The position numbers and the translations under genes were made by a program. Shown piece after piece: positions 1-6,769 of a stretch of 64,000 nt of DNA (the stretch's first letter is position 1; every line of letters begins with the position of its first letter). The DNA lies in assembly GCA_016286385.1 (NCBI GenBank), contig JAEESO010000007.1, positions 1-64,000 on the forward strand. The letters run 5' to 3'. This DNA comes from Bacteroidales bacterium. GTDB lineage: Bacteria > Bacteroidota > Bacteroidia > Bacteroidales > UBA932. The notes below the pieces were generated by a model. That model made no database searches and was not told where the DNA came from. It saw only the letters and a program-made list of their open reading frames with translations.

Positions 1-1557
1 ATTCTTTCTGAGAAGGCTTCGTTTAACTTCCCCGGAGATCATAAGGCATGGGTTCCCTACGTTAATCCCGGCAGGAAACTCGGAGACCAGTTTTTCAGTT
101 CATTCGAGAACCTTTATTCATTCATCGGCCTGTCGGAATGGGAAAGTGGCAGACTTGCCTTTCTGCCCATTACCGTGAACGGCTCCGGTGGCGTTAAACT
201 CTGCATTACGGAAACTGACCTCCGGAACTATCCGGGAATGTACCTTTCCAATCCGGATGACGGCAAGGGCCTGCAAGGTGTATTTGCCCCTTATCCCAAG
301 GAAATCCAGCAGGGAGGTCACAATATGCTGCAGGGTATTGTCACTGCGCGCGAAGACTATATATATAAATGTTCGGAGGGAGAACCCCTTCCCTGGAGAA
401 TAGTTGTTATTGCGCGGGAGGACAAGGACCTGGCAGATAATGACCTTGTCTGGAAACTGTCGGCACCTGCCGAAGGTGATTTCTCCTGGGTGCGGCCTGG
501 CAAGGTGGCCTGGGACTGGTGGAACGACTGGAACATCACCGGCGTGGATTTCCCTTCAGGGGTAAACAACGACACCTATAAGTATTACATTGACTTTGCT
601 TCGGCAAACGGCATTGAGTACGTCATCCTGGACGAAGGCTGGGCGGTGAACAAGAAGGCCGATTTGTTCCAGGTGGTCCCGGAAATTGACCTGCCGATGC
701 TCAGCAATTACGCCATCGAACGTGGTGTAAGGCTTGTCCTCTGGGCTGGATACTGGGCATTTAACAAGGATATGGAAGCCGTGTGTGAGCATTATTCAAA
801 GATGGGTATAGCGGGGTGGAAAATCGATTTCATGGACAGGGACGACCAGCCCATGGTACAGTTTTATGAGAAGGCGGCGCGTACGGCGGCCAAATATCAC
901 CAGTTCGTGGATTTTCACGGCGCCTTCAAGCCTTCGGGCCTTACCCGCACATGGCCCAATGTCCTTAACCATGAAGGCGTAGCCGGCCTTGAGAACATGA
1001 AATGGGCCAAGGCCGACTGGGATGAGGTTACCTACGATGTCACCATTCCTTTCGTCCGTCTTGTGGCCGGTCCGGCAGACTATACGCAAGGGGCAATGCG
1101 GAACGCTGCCAAGGGACATTATACCCCTGTCAACAGCGAGCCCATGAGCCAGGGCACTCGTTGCCGCCAGCTGGCTGAGTACGTGGTGTTTGACGCTCCT
1201 TTCACTATGTTGTGCGACTCTCCATCGGCCTATATGAAAGAGCCGGAATGTACATCCTTCATAGCCTCTATCCCAACGGTGTGGGATGAGACTATAGCCA
1301 TCGATGGACGCATCGGGGAATATGCGGTGATGGCTCGACGAAGTGGCTCCAAGTGGTATGTGGCTGCCATGACAGACTGGACCGCCAGGGATATTACCAT
1401 CCAACTGCCGGCCCCGGCAACATCGGCCACACTATGGAAGGACGGCGTCAACGCCCATCGCAACGGACAGGATTATAAAAAGGAAACAATCAGTATAGAA
1501 TCAGACACCGTTACAGTGCATCTTGCACCAGGGGGCGGTTGTGTTTTAGTTTTTTAG
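1..1557 (+). CDS. Glycoside hydrolase family 97, retaining type, probable alpha-galactosidase (5' end outside window)
   Basis: The reading frame is open from base 1, so the start and N-terminal part lie to the left; an internal ATG at 175 is not the true start. The visible part holds the end of the N-terminal beta-sandwich, a TIM barrel beginning near WDWWNDWN (codons about 171-178) and a C-terminal beta domain. In GH97, retaining enzymes use an Asp nucleophile that inverting SusB-type alpha-glucosidases lack. Here the motif is KIDF, with Asp at 826-828 (codon 276 of the fragment). Glu at 973-975 in NHEG is a candidate acid/base. This favours alpha-galactosidase-like retaining activity over SusB-type hydrolysis. 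It is followed 3 bp later by an SGNH hydrolase, so it is probably the end of a polysaccharide-use operon. Family assignment is firm; substrate is inferred. Confidence 0.88.
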   Translation: MLSEKASFNFPGDHKAWVPYVNPGRKLGDQFFSSFENLYSFIGLSEWESGRLAFLPITVNGSGGVKLCITETDLRNYPGMYLSNPDDGKGLQGVFAPYPKEIQQGGHNMLQGIVTAREDYIYKCSEGEPLPWRIVVIAREDKDLADNDLVWKLSAPAEGDFSWVRPGKVAWDWWNDWNITGVDFPSGVNNDTYKYYIDFASANGIEYVILDEGWAVNKKADLFQVVPEIDLPMLSNYAIERGVRLVLWAGYWAFNKDMEAVCEHYSKMGIAGWKIDFMDRDDQPMVQFYEKAARTAAKYHQFVDFHGAFKPSGLTRTWPNVLNHEGVAGLENMKWAKADWDEVTYDVTIPFVRLVAGPADYTQGAMRNAAKGHYTPVNSEPMSQGTRCRQLAEYVVFDAPFTMLCDSPSAYMKEPECTSFIASIPTVWDETIAIDGRIGEYAVMARRSGSKWYVAAMTDWTARDITIQLPAPATSATLWKDGVNAHRNGQDYKKETISIESDTVTVHLAPGGGCVLVF

Positions 1558-1560
1558 CTT

Positions 1561-2643
1561 ATGAAAAGACTTGTTCTTGTAGTATTGTCATTGGGCTTCG
1601 CCCTTGGGATCCATGCTCAGGATGCCCCTGACTATGTGTTTACCGAAGCTTCCGACCTGACGCTTATCGGCAAACTTATGAATACGCCCAATCCCTATCA
1701 CAGGGTGGATACGGTGGTGTATAAGGGATTTACCTCCCATGAGAACTTCCAGGTGAGATGCCCGGCAGGGCTTGCGGTTGCTTTCCGGACGGATTCTCCA
1801 TCTATCCATATTCGCCATACCGGAAACTTCTCACATAGGAGTAGTTCTACCACGGGACATGCCCAGCACGGTTATGACCTCTATATTAAAAAGAACGGCA
1901 AATGGGTTTGGGCTATCAGCCGTGGCGTCAATCTGGATGATCCTGAAAAAGAAATCAGCCTTATCCGTTATACGGGAAACTCAATGAAGGAGTGTCTTCT
2001 GTACCTTCCCATATATAGTGAACTTTCATCTTTGAAGATTGGCGTAGAGGAAGGGTGCGTTTTGGAAGCAATTGACCCTCCCTTCCGTCATAGGGTGGCC
2101 ATATACGGATCCAGTTTTACCCAGGGCATCTCTACATCACGTGCAGGAATGTCATATCCGGACCAGTTTACCCGCCACACCGGCATCCAGATGCTCCCCC
2201 TTGGATGTAGCGGCAACTGCAAGATGCAGCCGTATTTTGCAGATGTCCTGGCCGATGTGGAGGCCGATGCCTATGTCTTTGACACCTTCTCCAATCCAAA
2301 TGTGAAAACAATCAAGGAGCGTCTTTTCCCGTTCATTGAACGGCTTCAGGCCGCACATCCAGGTAAGCCGCTGATATTCCAGCAAACGATAAGACGGGAG
2401 AACCGTAACTTCTGCTCTCATCACGAAGCCAATCAGTCCGGGGTCCAGCACGTGGCCGATTCCCTGATGAAGATTGCCGTTAAACGCTACAGTGACGTCT
2501 ATTATATCCAGCCGGAAAGTGACGACGGTTCACACGAATGGTCTGTGGACGGCATCCATCCCGGCGACTACGGCTATTACCTCTGGGCCCGCTCAATTGA
2601 AAAACCTATCCTTAAGATCTTGAGGAAATACGGTATTAAATAA
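1561..2643 (+). CDS. Secreted SGNH/GDSL-type hydrolase with N-terminal beta-sandwich domain
   Basis: 360 aa with a signal peptide (about residues 1-20, ending HAQ) and an N-terminal beta-rich domain. The C-terminal half carries SGNH blocks: GSSFTQG at 183-189 (nucleophile probably Ser185), GCSGN at 215-219 (block II Gly and Asn), DTFSNPN (block III region) and DGIHP with Asp330 and His333 (catalytic dyad). The architecture fits periplasmic or surface carbohydrate esterases that remove acetyl groups from glycans. It lies 3 bp after the GH97 gene and its stop overlaps the next ATG (TAATG), so the three genes are translationally close. Specific substrate unknown. Confidence 0.85.
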   Translation: MKRLVLVVLSLGFALGIHAQDAPDYVFTEASDLTLIGKLMNTPNPYHRVDTVVYKGFTSHENFQVRCPAGLAVAFRTDSPSIHIRHTGNFSHRSSSTTGHAQHGYDLYIKKNGKWVWAISRGVNLDDPEKEISLIRYTGNSMKECLLYLPIYSELSSLKIGVEEGCVLEAIDPPFRHRVAIYGSSFTQGISTSRAGMSYPDQFTRHTGIQMLPLGCSGNCKMQPYFADVLADVEADAYVFDTFSNPNVKTIKERLFPFIERLQAAHPGKPLIFQQTIRRENRNFCSHHEANQSGVQHVADSLMKIAVKRYSDVYYIQPESDDGSHEWSVDGIHPGDYGYYLWARSIEKPILKILRKYGIK

Positions 2644-2864
2644 TGAATAAAGCGTCTATTCTAACAGTGTTGGTGATCTCGCTCTTCTCCTGCGGGCAGA
2701 AGGCCGATGTTTATACACTTCATTCCGGGGACATTACATTAACGGTCACAAATTACGGCGCTCGTGTTATGTCTTTGCGGACTCCATATAAGAATGGCGT
2801 CCTTGAGAACATTGTTGTAGGGCACAAGACCGTGGAGGAGTGTGGGAGACTGCCCAGAACTTAG
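2643..2864 (+). pseudogene. Truncated aldose 1-epimerase (galM-like) lipoprotein remnant
   Basis: 73 codons. The N-terminus has a lipoprotein signal (VISLFSCG) followed by the start of a galactose mutarotase domain (LTVTNYGARVMSLRTP, then NIVVGHKTVEE), which in the family is the first 50 or so residues of a protein of about 300-380. After VEE the similarity stops and the frame ends nine codons later. No remaining epimerase sequence is seen in any frame before the convergent ATPase gene at 2951. It overlaps the SGNH stop by one base, so it was the next gene of the sugar operon. The loss of the 3' part coincides with the left edge of the ATPase/integrase segment. It could be a short surviving lipoprotein but not an active epimerase. 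Confidence 0.75.
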
Positions 2865-2881
2865 GGTAGAATATGCTGACA

Positions 2882-2919
2882 AGTACTGCCGTCATCTCGG
2901 AGGAGGTGGCGGCAGTACT
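2882..2919. repeat. 10-bp perfect inverted repeat in the epimerase/ATPase junction
   Basis: AGTACTGCCG at 2882-2891 is repeated inverted as CGGCAGTACT at 2910-2919, with an 18-nt loop. It lies between two convergent reading frames (truncated epimerase stop 2864, ATPase stop 2951). No T-run follows on either strand, so it is not a typical intrinsic terminator. It may be a weak terminator or a remnant of the rearrangement that cut the epimerase gene. Confidence 0.45.
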
Positions 2920-2950
2920 CTTCTGGAAACCGGTAAGTTGGTGTCGTCTA

Positions 2951-4249
2951 TCATAGACTAACACTCCAGTCATATACCGGACGAACTGAAATGTGTAATC
3001 CGTCTGTGTCTATCTCTTCAAAATCGTGATCTGTCAGTAGAAGTAAGTCTTGACATCCGGTCGCCTTTGCGGCCATCAAGAGGCCGTTGATCTCACGCTT
3101 CCTGGTTTTCGGAGCCGAGATGTCATACGATACCTGTATCGCCTGTAGCACCTTGTTGTTCTTACACAGTACAAAATCGCATTCCCAGTTCCTTTCGTTC
3201 ATGTAGTATACATCCATCCCCTCCATTTTGCAGTGGCGTACCAGTTGTCCTAGCACTATGGTCTCCAGCCTGTGTCCCAGGTTCTCGCCTGCAAACGCGT
3301 TCTCACGTTCGCTCATCATTGCCACATCTACCGCATATACCTTTTCCTGAACCGACCGCACACGGCTTTTCTGCGAGTATTTTGGAACTCCGATCAGCAT
3401 ATATGCCTCCTTCAGATAATTCACGTAGTTGCGCGCCGTATGCTCCGACTTGAAGTGGAACAGCCCTGCCAAGTCCTTGATAACCACAATTGCCGGTGAT
3501 ACGTTCAACAGGTGGTGTGCCATCTTCTCAAATGCCGCCTTGTAGGCAATCTGGTAGCGCTGCTCGATGTCACGCTTCAGGATGTTTTCCACCAGCGTGC
3601 TAACGTATGAACGACTGTCTTCCATTATCAACAGTTCCGGGAACCCGCCCTGCTTCAGATACTCGTCGAAGGCAGCCCTACGGAACGCCTCCGCCTTCGT
3701 GGTCTTCCGTGTCATGTCCACACCTTTCATTTCGCAGTATTCAGCAAACGAGAACGGGTACAGCGCAATCTCCTTGTTTCTGCCAGTAAGGTGCGTAGCC
3801 AACTCGCCGCTCAGCAGTTTTGCGTTCGAACCCGTTATTACCACCTTCATTTTCTTTCTGAGCATACGGTTCACGAACAGATGCCAGCCATCAACGTTCT
3901 GTATTTCGTCCAAGAACAGGCAATTGAAGTCGCCGTAAATCTTGTAAAGCACCTCCAGCACATCGTTCAGTTGATCCGAGCCCATGCCTTCCAGGCGTTC
4001 ATCATCAAAGTCCGCATATGCATACTTGATGCCAGCTTCATGTAGCGCCTGGTAGCACATCGTTGACTTGCCGCAACGTCTGACGCCTATCACACACTGT
4101 GCCTGCGTGCTCTTCAGGTCCACTCGTTTCTCTTCCTTGCGGTGGCAGAGTTTCTCTTCATCCTCCAACTCCAACTCTTCCTGTTGCTCGGTGAGTACAT
4201 ACTCCAGCACCTTCTTGTCTATCAGCCTGATTTCTTGTTTCTTCTTCAT
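2951..4249 (-). CDS. AAA-type ATPase with DUF4143 C-terminal domain
   Basis: 432 aa. The P-loop GVRRCGKST is at 55-63, Walker B LFLDE at 111-115, and a sensor-like ITGSN at 138-142. The C-terminal half (about 220-430) fits DUF4143, often described as restriction-endonuclease-like; it contains ECDFVL followed by QAIQVSYD, compatible with a degenerate PD-(D/E)xK core. These ATPases are common accessory genes in Bacteroidales and other anaerobes. Their role is not settled, with defence or DNA-related functions suggested. The N-terminus has an acidic stretch (EEELELEDEEK). The gene is alone in its direction, convergent with the epimerase remnant and downstream of a phased repeat array overlapping its promoter. 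Accessory location next to an integrase supports horizontal acquisition. Confidence 0.85.
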   Translation of the reverse strand: MKKKQEIRLIDKKVLEYVLTEQQEELELEDEEKLCHRKEEKRVDLKSTQAQCVIGVRRCGKSTMCYQALHEAGIKYAYADFDDERLEGMGSDQLNDVLEVLYKIYGDFNCLFLDEIQNVDGWHLFVNRMLRKKMKVVITGSNAKLLSGELATHLTGRNKEIALYPFSFAEYCEMKGVDMTRKTTKAEAFRRAAFDEYLKQGGFPELLIMEDSRSYVSTLVENILKRDIEQRYQIAYKAAFEKMAHHLLNVSPAIVVIKDLAGLFHFKSEHTARNYVNYLKEAYMLIGVPKYSQKSRVRSVQEKVYAVDVAMMSERENAFAGENLGHRLETIVLGQLVRHCKMEGMDVYYMNERNWECDFVLCKNNKVLQAIQVSYDISAPKTRKREINGLLMAAKATGCQDLLLLTDHDFEEIDTDGLHISVRPVYDWSVSL

Positions 4250-4272
4250 CTTTAACGATATTTTTACTGTTC

Positions 4273-4280
4273 CAAAGGTA
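4273..4280 (-). promoter_or_regulatory. -7 box of the DUF4143 ATPase gene
   Basis: Minus-strand TACCTTTG matches TAnnTTTG and ends 23 nt before the ATPase start. The expected -33 region falls in the first of the phased repeats at 4292, so repeat binding should affect initiation. Confidence 0.6.
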
Positions 4281-4291
4281 CGAAATATTCT

Positions 4292-4404
4292 TTAAAACGC
4301 GCTATTTTACCAAAAAACCATCGGTTAAAACGCGCTATTTTGCAGAAATTATTGTTTTAAAACGCGCTATTTCGCAAAATTTCACTGGCTAAAACGCACT
4401 AAGC
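4292..4404. repeat. Four direct repeats at 32-33 bp spacing, probable operator array
   Basis: The core TTAAAACGCGCTATTT occurs at 4292, 4325 and 4357, with a degenerate copy (TAAAACGCACTA) at 4390. Start-to-start distances are 33, 32 and 33 bp, about three helical turns, so all copies face the same side of the DNA. The 13-17 nt between the conserved cores are not conserved. The array fills the space between the ATPase promoter and the end of the integrase gene. Not CRISPR: the intervals are far too short and no cas gene is near. Most likely a binding array for a regulator or for the ATPase itself. Confidence 0.7.
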
Positions 4405-4405
4405 A

Positions 4406-5776
4406 TTACAACAAATTATCGAATTTGGCCATAGCCTCATCCTTGGCGGAATCCACTATGTCTATGTAGGGCTTCATGGCCTTATAGTCACTGTGCCCTG
4501 TCCATTTCATGACGACACTGGGGGATATTCCCATAGAGAGAGCGTGCACAATGAAAGTACGCCTGCCGGTATGAGTGCCTACTAGCTCCCACTTGGGGTG
4601 AACCTCATCCTTGCGAGTGCTCCCTTTATAGGTGGTAATACGGATGGGCTCATCTATACCAGCAAGTTGGCACAGTTCTTTTAGAGAGCGGTTCATGGCC
4701 TGGTTGGTGTAGCTGGGGAGGGCCCGGTTGCCGGGAAATGGGACATCCTTGTATTTTTCCAGAATGGCCAGGGCGTTTTTGTTCAGTTTGATGGAAACAC
4801 TGTCTCCGGTTTTGATGGTGGTCACTTCTATGTGTTCGCCTTTGACATCGGTCCTGCGGAGATTATCGGCATCGGAGTGGCGGAGGCTTGTTAGACAGCA
4901 GAAGAGGAAGATGTCACGGACAGGCTCCAGACGCGGCGTCCCGCTTAGATCCAGATCCCGAATTCTGGCAAGTTCGTCCTTAGTGAGATAAATGACTTTG
5001 TTCTGCGTCTGCTTCAGGGTGGGTTTGAAAGTCTTGAAGGCCGGATTCACCGCATAGCCGCTGTCCCTGGCCCAGCGCAGGAACCAAGTGAGGTACTCAA
5101 GCTTCTTCCTTATAGTGGTGTTATTGAGGCCGATGCGGACTGGCTTCTTCTCTTTCTTGTCCTCTTCCTTATCCTTTTTAGTGCGCGCGGGATAAACTAC
5201 CTTTTCATCGCGCAGGTAGCCGACGAAACCTGTGAGCACATTTTCATCGAGTTTGGAGAGTTTTACTTTTGGGCAGAAACTCATAAGATCGGCCCGTATG
5301 GCGGCCATTTTGTCGAAGGTAGCCTCCGTCCAGGCGTTTTTCTCGCCGCATTTTTTAGTAAACTCATCAAAGACAGAGAAGAGATCTGGCTCTTTAGGCT
5401 TTATTACATTTTTCTTCGGCTCAGGCTCAGGGCGTTTGGGCAGAATTCCCGCCATACGTTCCTTGAATGAGGCCTGAACTTCCGACGGGGTGGGAATTAT
5501 ACCATTCACTTCATAGTACTGGAATACCATATCAATAACGTCCTTGTATTTCCAAAGTTCATCATTGATGGTTGCGGTCGTTTCGCCCTTCGGCCCCTTG
5601 TAGCCAGGACGTACCAACTCTTTCTCTTCATCCCAGGCGTCCAGGGAAGTAATCTGGCATCCTGTGCCAAAATCAATTCGCTGGCTATTGAATGTCACTC
5701 TCAGTCGGATTTGGTACTTGTCCTTATTCTTTCCATAGGCGAAAAGTTTGAATGCCGCATTGCGTTTAATTTTCAT
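4406..5776 (-). CDS. Tyrosine recombinase (phage/ICE-type integrase)
   Basis: 456 aa from ATG at 5776. The frame stays open upstream to 5932, but that extension translates attachment-site DNA. The chosen start has a strong GGAGGAAC eight bases before the ATG, unusual in a genome that rarely uses Shine-Dalgarno sites and itself a hint of foreign origin. Domains are an N-terminal Arm-DNA-binding domain (KIKRNAAFKLF onward), a SAM-like core-binding domain, and a catalytic domain with Arg in SLRHSD (around 305), HTGRR (His402, Arg405), GHSD (His428) and nucleophile Tyr437 in KPYID. It reads away from a tRNA 3'-end fragment 135 bp upstream, the usual layout of an integrase at its own attachment site. 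A long charged insert (KKDKEEDKKEKK) lies between core-binding and catalytic domains. Confidence 0.92.
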   Translation of the reverse strand: MKIKRNAAFKLFAYGKNKDKYQIRLRVTFNSQRIDFGTGCQITSLDAWDEEKELVRPGYKGPKGETTATINDELWKYKDVIDMVFQYYEVNGIIPTPSEVQASFKERMAGILPKRPEPEPKKNVIKPKEPDLFSVFDEFTKKCGEKNAWTEATFDKMAAIRADLMSFCPKVKLSKLDENVLTGFVGYLRDEKVVYPARTKKDKEEDKKEKKPVRIGLNNTTIRKKLEYLTWFLRWARDSGYAVNPAFKTFKPTLKQTQNKVIYLTKDELARIRDLDLSGTPRLEPVRDIFLFCCLTSLRHSDADNLRRTDVKGEHIEVTTIKTGDSVSIKLNKNALAILEKYKDVPFPGNRALPSYTNQAMNRSLKELCQLAGIDEPIRITTYKGSTRKDEVHPKWELVGTHTGRRTFIVHALSMGISPSVVMKWTGHSDYKAMKPYIDIVDSAKDEAMAKFDNLL

Positions 5777-5910
5777 CTTTCGGTTCCTCCAGAACTCTAA
5801 ATCGTATCCCAAAAATATCCCAAAAACAGTAGGAGTCAAAAAACCCCACTTGCAAAGATACGCAATAGAAACCATTATAACAAGGGTTTCTGGAGGGTCC
5901 CGTGCTTTTA

Positions 5911-5931
5911 ATTCGAATCCGCTCACCTCCA
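5911..5931 (+). other. tRNA 3'-end fragment, probable attR of the island
   Basis: TTCGAAT (T-loop) is followed by CCGCT (T-stem 3' strand), CACCTCC (acceptor 3' strand) and A. The five bases before the T-loop (TTTAA) cannot pair with CCGCT and no 5' half is present, so this is only the tail of a tRNA gene. Tyrosine recombinases commonly integrate at tRNA 3' ends, leaving such a duplicate at the integrase-proximal side. The intact tRNA should have 5' acceptor strand GGAGGTG and lie left of the window. Identity of the tRNA not determined. Confidence 0.65.
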
Positions 5932-5975
5932 CAGAAAAAGGATCCCAAGTTTTGGGATCCTTTTTCTGTGGAGGT
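5925..5975 (+). terminator. 24-bp perfect hairpin terminator that includes the tRNA acceptor strand
   Basis: Arms 5925-5948 and 5952-5975 are perfect reverse complements with a 3-nt loop. The left arm starts inside the tRNA fragment (ACCTCCA), so the right arm carries a reverse copy of the tRNA end. A T-run lies within the right arm. The same design is seen behind tRNA-Lys(CTT) at 52779-52824. Confidence 0.75.
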
Positions 5976-5993
5976 AATATTTGTTTAATAACT

Positions 5994-6046
5994 ATTGAAG
6001 GGGCTGCGCCCCCTCAAACACCCCCTTGTCGGCCTTCGGCCTCCGA
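5994..6046. repeat. 53-bp GC-rich dispersed repeat, copy 1 (REP-like)
   Basis: Two short hairpins: GGGGC-TGC-GCCCC, then a GGCC-TTC-GGCC stem. It is identical to 52842-52894 at 52 of 53 positions. It begins 18 nt after the tRNA-fragment terminator; the other copy begins 17 nt after the tRNA-Lys terminator. No coding capacity. An A-run follows here at 6046-6053. Confidence 0.75.
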
Positions 6047-6063
6047 AAAAAAATATCTAAAAA

Positions 6064-6684
6064 CTATCTTTTGTCAACTATCGTGGCATTGGGGTAGAGG
6101 GAAGGGTCGAAGGTTACATCGGCCTCATCTACGCCCTTTGCAAAATCTCTGAAGGTGACGGTGACACCGTGCTGGGTGATTGAAGTGCGGACGGGAAGGA
6201 AAGTGGTCTTGGAAACGGCCAAATCCATCTTTTTGGGGTCGTCCTTATTGGTGTTGGTCTTGGACTTGGTGCACACGAAGTACCAGGCGCTGTCATCTTC
6301 CTTCTTGAGTTTGACGTCATAGCCTTCAGTGACACCCTCGAGTGCGCTCATACTGTCGTCGGAGCTGGATTTAGAGGCCTTGGCATTGGTTATGGTGATT
6401 TCATTCTTATTGACATCATACTCCCAGTCCGTGACAGAGTCGGACCAGAGGATGCTCTTTTCTCCCTTTACATTCACAAGGGCCTTGGTCTTGTCCCCAC
6501 GCGTATACATATTGGTGGAATAAGAGCCCAGGATGGGAATCTTTAATTCCATAACCATGGAGAAGCCATTGCTGTCAAGGGTGGCAAGTTCCGCATCCAT
6601 CCTGGCAAGGATTTCTTCGTTGGTCTGGGCAAATAGTGCGGTTACGGCAAAAAGCGATGCAATTGTAAGGAGAAATCTTTTCAT
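6064..6684 (-). CDS. Periplasmic LolA-like lipoprotein carrier
   Basis: 206 aa with a signal peptide (residues 1-20, ending LFAQ). The remainder is a beta-rich domain matching the LolA/outer-membrane-lipoprotein-sorting family: an early amphipathic helix (EEILARMDAELATL), then strands with DWEYDVNKNEITI and a late FLPVRTSI segment typical of the family. The role would be moving lipoproteins from the inner to the outer membrane through the periplasm. It is divergent from the alkaline phosphatase gene. A second LolA-like gene sits behind ftsK at 59860, so this copy may be specialised. Confidence 0.75.
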   Translation of the reverse strand: MKRFLLTIASLFAVTALFAQTNEEILARMDAELATLDSNGFSMVMELKIPILGSYSTNMYTRGDKTKALVNVKGEKSILWSDSVTDWEYDVNKNEITITNAKASKSSSDDSMSALEGVTEGYDVKLKKEDDSAWYFVCTKSKTNTNKDDPKKMDLAVSKTTFLPVRTSITQHGVTVTFRDFAKGVDEADVTFDPSLYPNATIVDKR

Positions 6685-6709
6685 ATAATCTGATGTTTTT
6701 TACGGGGTA

Positions 6710-6749
6710 CAAATATACAAATTTATTGGCCGATTTTTTTGTATCTTTG
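6710..6749. promoter_or_regulatory. Divergent promoters of the lolA-like and alkaline phosphatase genes
   Basis: Minus-strand TATATTTG (6710-6717), with a second candidate TAAATTTG at 6718-6725, serves the lolA-like gene with a 25-nt gap to its start. Plus-strand TATCTTTG (6742-6749) serves the phosphatase, 20 nt before ATG. A copy of the abundant 7-mer GGCCGAT lies between them at 6728-6734. Confidence 0.6.
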
Positions 6750-6769
6750 TTGGTGCATAAAACAATCGT

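Noticed and set aside
796..1404. 202-codon minus-strand open frame
   Set aside because: Entirely antisense to the GH97 catalytic domain; composition is the mirror of the real gene and no promoter or motif is present.
4292..4404. Possible CRISPR array
   Set aside because: Only four 16-bp units with 13-17 nt between conserved parts, one strongly decayed, and no cas genes; phased operator is a better reading.
5777..5932. N-terminal extension of the integrase to codon 5932
   Set aside because: Would translate tRNA and attachment-site sequence; a strong Shine-Dalgarno site precedes the ATG at 5776.
2832..5974. GTGGAGG at 2832-2838 and 5968-5974 as direct repeats bounding a small mobile element
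   Set aside because: Only 7 bp, easily chance, and sequence right of 5974 does not continue the truncated epimerase gene.
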